Shown here in pieces: positions 16,992 to 24,623 of a stretch of DNA of 64,000 nt. The notes below the pieces were generated by a model. That model did no database searches, was not told the origin of the DNA, and saw only the letters and a program-made list of their open reading frames with translations. The first letter of the stretch is position 1. The number at the start of each line of letters is the position of its first letter. Origin of the DNA: Neoaquamicrobium microcysteis (GTDB taxonomy: Bacteria > Pseudomonadota > Alphaproteobacteria > Rhizobiales > Rhizobiaceae); assembly GCF_008180155.1 (NCBI RefSeq), contig NZ_VSZS01000054.1:62001-126000 (forward strand). The letters are read 5' to 3'. A program made the translations under genes and the position numbers.

Positions 16992-18537
16992 CGACATCGT
17001 CATCGGTGGCGGGCACAACGGGCTGGTTGCCGCGACCGTGCTGGCCAAGGCCGGTCGAAAGGTGCTGGTGCTGGAGGCCGAAGACGAGACCGGCGGGGCT
17101 GCGCGCAAGCACGAGTTCCATCCCGGCTTCCGGGTGTCGTCGGTGGCGCATGTGCTCAATCGCCTTCACCCCGATGTGGTCAAGGCGCTGGAACTGGACA
17201 GGCTCGGCCTGACGCTCGAAGGCCGTACGATGCCGACGATCGCGCTCGCGCCTGATGCCGGGCCGGTCGTGCTGCGCGGCGCCTATGGCGAAACGGTCGA
17301 TGGTCTCTCGCTTTCCGACGCGGCCGGATGGGCCGAGCTGCGCGCGCTGCTGTTTCGTCAGGTGGGCGTGCTGAAGCCGCTGCTGGCGCGCCGCGCGCCC
17401 GATCTGGAAGCGATGTCACTGTCGGAGAAGCTGGCGCTCGGCGGCGTCGCGCTGTCGCTCCGGCGGCTCGGCAAGGAAGGCATGCGCGACTTCCTGCGCA
17501 TGCTGCTGATGAACGTCGATGACGTGACCGGGGAGTTCGTCGAAAACGATGCGCTGCGAGGCCTGCTGGCGTTCGATGCGGTGCAGGGCAGCCATCTGGG
17601 GCCGCGCTCGCCCACCTCGCTGATCGGCCTCTATTTTCGTCTGGCAGGTGAAATCGGCGGGGCCGAGGGAGGCCAGATGCTGCCCAAAGGCGGCATGGGC
17701 GCGGTGATCGAGGCGATGCATGCGGCAGCCGAGCGGCGCGGCGTGACCATCCGCGCAAAAGCGCCCGTGAGCCGCATCCTGATCGAGAAGGGCAGGGCTG
17801 TCGGGGTCGTTCTGGCCGACGGCGAGGAAATCCGCGCGCGGACGGTGGTGTCGGCGATCAACCCGCGCACGACGTTTGCCGATCTCGTCGGGCCGCGCGA
17901 GCTGGACACGGGCTTCCTGCGCAAGATCCTCAATGTGCGGATGAAGGGCAACGTCGCGCGGCTGTATCTGGCGCTTGACGGCGTGCCGAGTTTTGCGGGC
18001 GTGGCGGCGGACGACCATGCGGGACGGTTGGTGATCGCACCGTCGAGCAACGCGGTCGAAAATGCGTTCAACCCTGCCAAGTATGGCGAGTTCTCGCCCG
18101 AGCCGGCGATGGAGATCGTGCTGCCCAGCCTGTCGGACCCCTCGCTTGCGCCCGGCGGTGCGTGCGTGCTTTCGGCCAATGTGCAGTTCGCGCCCTATGC
18201 GCTCAAGGGCGGCTGGGACAAGGGAAAGCCGAAATTCCTCAAGGCGATCGTGGCGCAGCTGGAGCGATGTGCCAAAGGTATCGGCAAGACGATCCTTGCC
18301 AGCGAACTGCTGACGCCGGCCGACATCGAGGCACGGTTCAGGATGCCGGGCGGGCACTGGCACCACGGCGAATTGCAGCCCGACCAGATGCTGATGTCGC
18401 GTCCCGTCTTCGGCGCGGGCGGCTACGACACGCCCATCGACGGGCTCTATCTGGCGGGTGCCGGTTCGCATCCGGGCGGCGGGGTCTCCGGCGTGCCGGG
18501 CATGAACGCGGCGCGGCGCGTGCTGGCGGAGAAATAG
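16978..18537 (+). CDS. CrtI/PYROXD2-type FAD-dependent oxidoreductase B
   Basis: Paralogue of the preceding flavoprotein, 519 residues, with GGGHNGL, LEAEDETGGAA and the C-terminal SHPGGGVSGVPGMNAARR. The two genes overlap by 14 bp and probably arose by tandem duplication. They are divergent enough that a heteromeric enzyme, as with paired carotenoid desaturase-type proteins, or two successive oxidations are both possible. It is followed one base later by the GcvT-like gene. Confidence 0.82.
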   Translation: MTSFDDIVIGGGHNGLVAATVLAKAGRKVLVLEAEDETGGAARKHEFHPGFRVSSVAHVLNRLHPDVVKALELDRLGLTLEGRTMPTIALAPDAGPVVLRGAYGETVDGLSLSDAAGWAELRALLFRQVGVLKPLLARRAPDLEAMSLSEKLALGGVALSLRRLGKEGMRDFLRMLLMNVDDVTGEFVENDALRGLLAFDAVQGSHLGPRSPTSLIGLYFRLAGEIGGAEGGQMLPKGGMGAVIEAMHAAAERRGVTIRAKAPVSRILIEKGRAVGVVLADGEEIRARTVVSAINPRTTFADLVGPRELDTGFLRKILNVRMKGNVARLYLALDGVPSFAGVAADDHAGRLVIAPSSNAVENAFNPAKYGEFSPEPAMEIVLPSLSDPSLAPGGACVLSANVQFAPYALKGGWDKGKPKFLKAIVAQLERCAKGIGKTILASELLTPADIEARFRMPGGHWHHGELQPDQMLMSRPVFGAGGYDTPIDGLYLAGAGSHPGGGVSGVPGMNAARRVLAEK

Positions 18538-18538
18538 G

Positions 18539-19768
18539 ATGGCGAAAGCAACCAAATCGACCTCCGCCCGTCGCGATGCGCAAGCGCACATCGAAATGCT
18601 GCGGCTGGAAACGCCCTTCCATCCCCGGCTCGAAGCGCTGTCGCAGCAGAACGACTGGTACACATGGGCAGGCTACAAGGCGCCGCTTTCCCTGTGGGAC
18701 GAGGAGCTGGAATATTTCGCCATCCGCAGCCAGGCGGCGCTGTTCGACATCTCCCCGATGGTAAAATACCGGATAGAGGGGCCAGACGCCGAAGCCTTCT
18801 GCAACCGGCTGACCCTGCGCGACGTGGCGAAGCTGAAGCCCGGACGGGTGCACTACACCGCATGGTGCGACGAGAACGGCCATGTGCTGGACGACGGCAC
18901 GTTGTTCCGGCTGTCGGCCGACCGGTTTCGTCTGTGCTGCCAGGAACGGCATCTGCCGTGGCTCATGGATTCCGCCATAGGCTTCGACGTGGAGGTGGAG
19001 GAGGAAACCGAGACGATTGCCGGCCTTGCGCTGCAGGGGCCGACATCCTTCGCGGTGTTGCGGGCCGCCGGTCTCGACGGTGTCGAGAGGCTGAAGCCGT
19101 TCGATCTCGCTACTTTCCCGCACAAGCGGGGGACGGTGACCATCTCGCGCACCGGCTTTACCGGCGATCTCGGCTACGAGCTGTTCGTCGATGCCCGCCA
19201 AGCGCTGTCGCTGTGGGACCGGCTGATGGAGGCGGGCCGGGTGCACGGCATCCGCGCCATCGGCTACACCGCCCTCAACCGCGCCCGCATCGAGGCGGGG
19301 TTCATCGTCGCCAATGCCGATTTCGTCACGGCGGAACATGCGGTGCGGGCCGACCGCGTGCGCATGCCCGACGAGATCGGGCTCGGCTGGATGGTGGATA
19401 GGGAGAAGGGCCATTTCAACGGCAGGCGCGCCATCCTGAAGGCCCGCGAGAAGGGGGCCCTTCGCCATGTGCTCGTCGGGCTGGAGGTGGAGGGCAACGT
19501 GCCGGCCGAGCACGCCATCGTCTATCACAAGGGCAAACGTGAGGTCGGGCTGGTGTCGGCCGCGATCTGGTCGCCGACGGCCAAGCGCAACATCGCCATC
19601 GCGTCGCTCGACCGGCCCTATGGCGATACGGTCACGGACGATCTGTGGGTCGAAATCTATGCGATGCGCGAGCTTCGCTATGTGAAACTGATGAAGCGGG
19701 CGAGGGTGGTCGAGCGCCCCTTCGTCAAGCTGGCGCGGCGCAGCGCGACGCCGCCGGGCGACTTCTGA
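18539..19768 (+). CDS. GcvT-like aminomethyltransferase family protein
   Basis: Folate-dependent T-protein-like enzyme of 409 residues. Supporting motifs are ALFDISPMVKYRIEGPDAEAF near the N-terminus, GRVHYTAWCDENGHVLDD, the central RTGFTGDLGYELFV, and a C-terminal barrel with LVGLEVEG. Relatives include glycine-cleavage T-protein, the C-terminal half of dimethylglycine/sarcosine dehydrogenases, and the DMSP demethylase DmdA. With no GcvH/GcvP beside it, it more likely passes a methyl-derived one-carbon unit to tetrahydrofolate after oxidation by the adjacent flavoproteins. Confidence 0.82.
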   Translation: MAKATKSTSARRDAQAHIEMLRLETPFHPRLEALSQQNDWYTWAGYKAPLSLWDEELEYFAIRSQAALFDISPMVKYRIEGPDAEAFCNRLTLRDVAKLKPGRVHYTAWCDENGHVLDDGTLFRLSADRFRLCCQERHLPWLMDSAIGFDVEVEEETETIAGLALQGPTSFAVLRAAGLDGVERLKPFDLATFPHKRGTVTISRTGFTGDLGYELFVDARQALSLWDRLMEAGRVHGIRAIGYTALNRARIEAGFIVANADFVTAEHAVRADRVRMPDEIGLGWMVDREKGHFNGRRAILKAREKGALRHVLVGLEVEGNVPAEHAIVYHKGKREVGLVSAAIWSPTAKRNIAIASLDRPYGDTVTDDLWVEIYAMRELRYVKLMKRARVVERPFVKLARRSATPPGDF

Positions 19769-20013
19769 TGGACCCCGAGAGCGATGCGGAATGGCGCGCC
19801 CAGTGGGCGCTGGTGACCACGCCGTTGGGCGAGGAATGGTCGGGGCGCGCGCGCTATGCGGCGGCCATGTATTTCTACAAGAAGGGGGAGATGAGCGCCG
19901 AGGCGCTGGAGGTCTATCGCCTCTGCTCGCGCCTCGACAATGAAGACCCCCTGCCGATCATCCGCCAGCGCGGGATCGGCAAGGGGTGGCTCGAGCGGTT
20001 CGATCAGGCCTGA
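19768..20013 (+). CDS. small hypothetical protein coupled to the GcvT-like gene
   Basis: Protein of 81 residues starting at an ATG that overlaps the preceding stop by one base (TGATG), so it is almost certainly translationally coupled. It is acidic and soluble, with an aromatic-rich core (YAAAMYFYKKGEMSAEALEVYRLCSR) that may form two helices resembling a TPR hairpin. No family is recognised. As the last gene of the flavoprotein-flavoprotein-GcvT operon it may be a small subunit or assembly factor. Confidence 0.65.
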   Translation: MDPESDAEWRAQWALVTTPLGEEWSGRARYAAAMYFYKKGEMSAEALEVYRLCSRLDNEDPLPIIRQRGIGKGWLERFDQA

Positions 20014-20021
20014 CCGAATCG

Positions 20022-21533
20022 CTATTCGGCGTTCCTGAACTTCACCTTGCGGCGTTCCCGCAGCGCCGCGACGACGCCCCAGATGAGCAGGCAAGCCGTG
20101 ATGGCCATGACGGTGGCGCTGATCGGCCGGTCGATGAAGGTCATGAAGTCGCCGCGCGACAGAAGCATGGCGCGCCGGAAGTGCTCCTCCATCAGCGGGC
20201 CCAGCACGAAGCCCAGCAGCAGCGGGGCGGCCGGCCAGTCGAGAATGCGCATCATGTATCCGATGAAGCCGAAGAACACGACCAGCCCGACCTCGAACGA
20301 GGACTGATGCACCGAATAGGTGCCGATGCAGATGAACACCAGCACGGCCGGATACAGCAGATGATAGGGGATGGTCAGCAGCCGCACCCAGACGCTTATC
20401 AGCGGCACGTTGAGGATGACCAGCATCACGTTGCCGATCCAGAACGACATGATGAGGCCCCAGAACAGTGACGGCTGCTCGTTGACCAGGCTCGGCCCGG
20501 GCGCGATGCCGTGGATCATCAGGGCGCCGAGCATGAGCGCCATCGTCGGGCTGCCGGGAATGCCGAGCGAGAGCGTCGGGATGAAGGCGGTCTGGTCGGC
20601 CGAGTTGTTTGCCGATTCAGGCGCCGCGATGCCCTCGACTGCGCCCTTGCCGAACTTCTCGGGATGGCGAGAGATACGCTTTTCCGCAGCGTAGGCGATG
20701 AAGGCCGCCACGGACGGTCCCGTACCGGGCAAGGCCCCGAAGAACGCTCCGATGGACGAGCCTCGCAGGACCGGCCCCGCCGAACGCTTGACCTCGTCGC
20801 GCGTCGGCTTCATCGCGCGAAAGGTCACGCTCTTTGGATCGATGCTGCTCGTGTGCACGTTGCGCACGGAGGCGATGACTTCGGAGACGCCGAAGATGCC
20901 CATGGCGAGCGCCACGAGGCTGATGGCGTCGGTCAGTTCCAGCGTTCCGAAGTTGAAGCGCGGGGTGCCGGTGTAGATGTCCGCGCCCACGCATCCGAAA
21001 AGGATGCCGAGAACGACCATGGCGAGCCCCTTGATCGCCGACCCGTCGGAGATGGTGGAGGCCGCGACGAGGCCCATCACCATCAGCGCGAAATATTCGG
21101 CCGAACCGAAGCTGAGCGCGTAGGTGGCGATCACCGGCCCGAACAGCATCAGCAGAAGGATGCCGATAGAGCCGCCTGCAAACGAAGACAGAGCGGCCGT
21201 CAGCAGCGCCACGCCGCCGCGGCCCTGACGCGCCATCGGATGGCCGTCCATGCATGTCACAGCATTGGCCGGCGTGCCGGGAATGTTGAGCAGGATGGCG
21301 GCGATCGACCCGCCATAGGTGGTGCCGTACCAGATGCCGCCCAGCATGATGAGCGCCGTGGTCGGCTCAAGATAGAACGTGATCGGCAGCAGCATCGAAA
21401 TGGCCGAGATCGCGCCCACGCCGGGGATGACGCCGATGATCGTGCCGATGAACACGCCGATGAAGCAGTAAAACAGGTTGGTGGTCGAAAGCGCCGTGTT
21501 CAGGCCCAGCGCAATGTTGGAAAAAAGGTCCAT
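20022..21533 (-). CDS. tctA: tripartite tricarboxylate transporter, large permease TctA
   Basis: Large membrane subunit of a TTT-family secondary transporter, 503 residues with about 11-12 hydrophobic segments. Family signatures are GVIPGVGAISAISMLLPITF near residue 30, YGGSIAAILLNIPGTPANA near 85, and IGAFFGALPGTGPSVAAF in the middle. It takes up di/tricarboxylates with TctB and the periplasmic binder TctC, encoded immediately upstream. ATG 21533 (MDLFSN) was preferred to an in-frame upstream start that adds 17 non-family residues. Confidence 0.93.
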   Translation of the reverse strand: MDLFSNIALGLNTALSTTNLFYCFIGVFIGTIIGVIPGVGAISAISMLLPITFYLEPTTALIMLGGIWYGTTYGGSIAAILLNIPGTPANAVTCMDGHPMARQGRGGVALLTAALSSFAGGSIGILLLMLFGPVIATYALSFGSAEYFALMVMGLVAASTISDGSAIKGLAMVVLGILFGCVGADIYTGTPRFNFGTLELTDAISLVALAMGIFGVSEVIASVRNVHTSSIDPKSVTFRAMKPTRDEVKRSAGPVLRGSSIGAFFGALPGTGPSVAAFIAYAAEKRISRHPEKFGKGAVEGIAAPESANNSADQTAFIPTLSLGIPGSPTMALMLGALMIHGIAPGPSLVNEQPSLFWGLIMSFWIGNVMLVILNVPLISVWVRLLTIPYHLLYPAVLVFICIGTYSVHQSSFEVGLVVFFGFIGYMMRILDWPAAPLLLGFVLGPLMEEHFRRAMLLSRGDFMTFIDRPISATVMAITACLLIWGVVAALRERRKVKFRNAE

Positions 21534-21546
21534 CCTTGCAGCTCCT

Positions 21547-21996
21547 TCAGAACGGCCAGCGATACATGGCCATGGGCAGGCCAAGACCGACGCGGAATAT
21601 CAGCCACACCATCAGACAAAGGGCAGCCGACAGCAGGACGAGGGTGACCGGACGGAAGCGAAGCTCGGCCAGCGAGGAGATCACGGTCACGCTGACGATC
21701 GCGGGAAAAAGCCCGAAGGGGCGAACGAGCAGGGCGAAGGATGCAACGCCCAGCAGCACGAAGAGCGGTGTCCACAAGCGGATTTCGAGCTTTGTGCCCG
21801 TCCGGAAGAATGCGGGTATGGCGACCGCGATGCCGAAACCGGCAAGGATCAGGCCCAGAATCATCGGAAACATGCCGGGCCCCATCCGGCGGAACGTTCC
21901 CGTTTCGTAGTGCTGGCCGGCGTACCAGGCCACCCATAGGCCGAACACCAGCAGAATGGCCCCGCCTATGATGTCTCTGTAGTCGCGCGAAAGCAT
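21547..21996 (-). CDS. tctB: tripartite tricarboxylate transporter, small permease TctB
   Basis: Small membrane subunit of 149 residues with four hydrophobic segments. The conserved MGPGMFPMILGLILAGFGIAVA stretch occupies residues 38-59. It lies between tctC and tctA, 13 bp before tctA. The ATG at 21996 follows AAGGGGAGGAAGGAC, a strong ribosome site. Confidence 0.9.
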   Translation of the reverse strand: MLSRDYRDIIGGAILLVFGLWVAWYAGQHYETGTFRRMGPGMFPMILGLILAGFGIAVAIPAFFRTGTKLEIRLWTPLFVLLGVASFALLVRPFGLFPAIVSVTVISSLAELRFRPVTLVLLSAALCLMVWLIFRVGLGLPMAMYRWPF

Positions 21997-22094
21997 TGTC
22001 GTCCTTCCTCCCCTTAAAGCCCCGCCCTATCGGTTTTCGCCCGCGCCGGATGAACCGACGCGGGCGATGCGAAGATCAGGCAGAAAGCCGTTCG

Positions 22095-23072
22095 TCAGTT
22101 GGCGTAGACCCCGGCCGCCTCGATGATCGGACGCCACAGGTTGATCTCGGCTTCCAGCTTGGCCTTGAGCGCCTCAGGCGTCGCGTCTTCCTGCGACGAG
22201 GGCGCGGTGCCCAGATCTGCGAAGCGTTCGATCACCGTCTCGTCCTGCAGAGCGACCTGCAGCGACTGGCTCAGCCTTGCGACGACATCCTCGGGCGTGC
22301 CCTTGGGCGCGTAGACGCCGTGCCAGATGGTGACCTCGAACCCGTCAAGGCCGCTCTCGGCGGCGGTGGCGATGTCCGGCAGGGCGTCGAGACGCTCCGG
22401 CACGGTCACGGCGAAGCCCTTGATGGACCCGTCGCGGATCTGGTTCGTGGTGTTGGTGGTCTGGTCGCACATCAGATCGACCTGGCCGCCCATCAGGTCG
22501 GTGAGCGCAGGGCCGGTGCCCTGATACGGGATGGTCGTCATCTGCGTGTCGACTGCGTCCATGAACAGGAGGCCGCACAGGTGAGACGCCGCGCCGATGC
22601 CGGCATTGGCGTACATCACGTCCTCGCCGTTCTCGCGCACGTAGGCAACGACTTCTTCCATCGAATTGGCTTCGAGATCGGGACGGCCGACCATGACCAT
22701 CGGCACCTCGGTGACGAGGCCGACATGTTCGAAGTCCTCGATCGCGTTGTAGGGCAGCTCGCGGTAGAGGGTCGCGGTTGTGGCCATGCCGATATGGTGC
22801 AGCAACAGCGTGTAGCCGTTGGCTTCGGCCTGGGCGACGCGCGCAGCACCGAGCGTGCCGCCGGCACCGCCGACATTCTCGACCACGACCTGCTGGCCGA
22901 GATCCTGGCTCATCGCCTGGGCGACGAGACGGGTGACCGTGTCGGTCGGGCCGCCAGCGGCGAACGGAACCACGATGGTGATCGGCTGGGCGGGGAAATC
23001 CTGCGCTGCCGCAATCTGGGGTGCGAGGGTGAGCGCGGTGGCGACGCCAAGCGCGGCGATAAGCTTCTTCAT
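22095..23072 (-). CDS. tctC: TctC-type periplasmic substrate-binding protein
   Basis: Bug/TctC-family receptor of 325 residues with a signal peptide (MKKLIAALGVATALTLAPQ, cleavage after AAAQ). The ligand-contact loop PFAAGGPTDTVTRLVA, VVVENVGGAGGTLGA and the later IPYQGTGPALTDLMGG are typical. It delivers a carboxylate to TctAB. It is the first structural gene after dctB-dctD, with a 222 bp gap that holds a possible enhancer palindrome and a sigma54-like promoter. ATG 23072 was chosen for the signal peptide. Confidence 0.93.
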   Translation of the reverse strand: MKKLIAALGVATALTLAPQIAAAQDFPAQPITIVVPFAAGGPTDTVTRLVAQAMSQDLGQQVVVENVGGAGGTLGAARVAQAEANGYTLLLHHIGMATTATLYRELPYNAIEDFEHVGLVTEVPMVMVGRPDLEANSMEEVVAYVRENGEDVMYANAGIGAASHLCGLLFMDAVDTQMTTIPYQGTGPALTDLMGGQVDLMCDQTTNTTNQIRDGSIKGFAVTVPERLDALPDIATAAESGLDGFEVTIWHGVYAPKGTPEDVVARLSQSLQVALQDETVIERFADLGTAPSSQEDATPEALKAKLEAEINLWRPIIEAAGVYAN

Positions 23073-23129
23073 TATGATCCTCCCGAAGAAATATGCATTC
23101 GGCCAGGCGGCGGTGATCCTCCCGTCGCC

Positions 23130-23145
23130 GGCCATGGGGAGGCCA
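23130..23145 (-). promoter_or_regulatory. candidate sigma54 promoter for tctCBA
   Basis: On the minus strand TGGC (-24) and TGGC (-12) fall with the exact GG/GC spacing of a sigma54 promoter, about 60 bp before tctC. The -12 differs from TTGC by one base and the -24 is TGGCCT rather than TGGCAC. It is supported mainly by the DctD-like activator encoded upstream. Confidence 0.35.
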
Positions 23146-23243
23146 GTACGATCCGCCCGGTGCGGGGATTACAACAAGCGGATGCGTTCCTGCCCGTCAC
23201 AAATGCGGGCAGCCGCGCCGAATGTGTGGATTTCGTAACATAC

Positions 23244-23279
23244 GCCCCAAGCGATGTGTGAGACTCGACACATTGGGGC
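23244..23279. promoter_or_regulatory. inverted repeat between dctD and tctC (activator site or terminator)
   Basis: GCCCCA (23244-23249) and ATGTGT (23254-23259) pair with ACACAT (23268-23273) and TGGGGC (23274-23279). It is about 170 bp upstream of the tctC start and so could be the DctD-like upstream activating site. It also lies 15 bp after the dctD stop and could be a terminator, although no U-tract follows on the minus strand. Confidence 0.45.
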
Positions 23280-23294
23280 AGCCGCGCTGGTCGG

Positions 23295-24623
23295 TCAGCC
23301 GTGGTCGCGCTTGTCGAGCGCGTAGCGCTGCATCTTCTCGTAGAGCGTCTTGCGGGAGATGCCGAGCGTTTCATAGACCGGTTTGAGCGCGCCATTGTGG
23401 GCCTGCAAGGCACCCGAGATCACCGAGCGCTCGAACCGGGCGACGCGATCGGCCAGACGTTCCGAGCTCTCCTCGTTGTCGAGGCTTTCCGCGCCGAGAC
23501 CGAGCACGTAGCGGTCGGCCGCGTTGCGCAGTTCGCGCACATTGCCGGGCCAGCCGCGCCGGCCGATCCCTTCCAGCACGTGGGCAGGCACATCGACCAT
23601 CGGCCGGCGGTAGCGCCCGGCAGCCTCGCGCACCAGCTGGAGAAACAGGATCGGCACGTCCTCAAGGCGAGCGGCAAGGGGCGGCACGCGCAGCGTCACC
23701 ACGTTGAGCCGGTAGAGCAGGTCGGCGCGAAAGCGGTCTGCGGCCACCTCGTCCTCAAGCTCGACCTTGCTGGTGGCGATGAAGCGGACATCCAGCGGGA
23801 TCGGCTCGTTGGAGCCCAGCCTGACGATCACGCGTTCCTGGATCACGCGCAGGAGCCTTGCCTGAAGATCGAGCGGCATGGAGCCGATCTCGTCGAGCAG
23901 CACCGTGCCGCCGCGGGCATGCTCGAACTTGCCGTAGCGCGGACGCAGCGCGCCGGGAAATGCGCCTGCTTCGTGGCCGAAGAGCTCGCTCTCGATCAGG
24001 TTGGCCGGCAGCGCCGCGCAGTTGATCGCGACGAACGGCCGGTCGGCGCGGCCGCTGATGTCGTGCAGCGCGCGCGCGACCACCTCCTTGCCGACGCCGG
24101 TCTCGCCTACGATGAGAATGTCGGTTTCCGTGCCGGCGACCGCGCGCAGCCGATAGCGCAGGTCTATCATCGCCGGGGAGCGGCCCGGCAGTCGGGTCTC
24201 CAGATCGTCAGGGTGGCCGGCGGCGGCCCGCAGCAGCCGGTTTTCCAGAACCAGAGAGCGGCGGTCGATCGCACGCGCGACGACATCCGACAGATGCTGG
24301 CCGGCGAAGGGCTTTTCGAGGAAATCATAGGCCCCTTCGCGCATCGCGCGCACGGCAAGCTGCACGTCGCCATGGCCGGTGACGAGAATGACGGGCACGT
24401 CGGGGTCGATGTCGCGTATCCGGGCCAGGAGCGTCATGCCGTCCATGCCGGGCATGCGTATGTCGCTGACGACGACGCCGCCGAAGCCGGGGGTGATGTA
24501 GTCCAGCGCGGTTTCGGCCGCGCCGAACTCGCGCACGTCGAAACCTGCGAGTTGCAGGGACTGCGCCGTCGAACGCCTGATCTCTTCCTCGTCGTCGACG
24601 AGGAGCACGCCCGGCAACCTCAT
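23295..24623 (-). CDS. dctD: DctD-like sigma54-dependent response regulator
   Basis: Response regulator of 442 residues in three parts. The receiver (1-120) has LLVDDEEE, the phospho-acceptor D54 in SDIRMPG, TGHGD and LEKPF. The AAA+ sigma54-activator domain (about 145-380) has Walker A GETGVGKE and DEIGSMP. A Fis-type helix-turn-helix lies at the C-terminus (TLGISRKTLYEKMQRY). The sigma54-contacting GAFTGA loop reads GAFPGA (Pro at about 223), which is unusual. It overlaps dctB by 4 bp. It probably activates tctCBA. Confidence 0.88.
   Translation of the reverse strand: MRLPGVLLVDDEEEIRRSTAQSLQLAGFDVREFGAAETALDYITPGFGGVVVSDIRMPGMDGMTLLARIRDIDPDVPVILVTGHGDVQLAVRAMREGAYDFLEKPFAGQHLSDVVARAIDRRSLVLENRLLRAAAGHPDDLETRLPGRSPAMIDLRYRLRAVAGTETDILIVGETGVGKEVVARALHDISGRADRPFVAINCAALPANLIESELFGHEAGAFPGALRPRYGKFEHARGGTVLLDEIGSMPLDLQARLLRVIQERVIVRLGSNEPIPLDVRFIATSKVELEDEVAADRFRADLLYRLNVVTLRVPPLAARLEDVPILFLQLVREAAGRYRRPMVDVPAHVLEGIGRRGWPGNVRELRNAADRYVLGLGAESLDNEESSERLADRVARFERSVISGALQAHNGALKPVYETLGISRKTLYEKMQRYALDKRDHG

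Noticed and set aside
15372-18537. Carotenoid (phytoene) desaturases
   Set aside because: The fold matches, but there are no crtB, crtE or other carotenoid genes, and the neighbours are amine-related.
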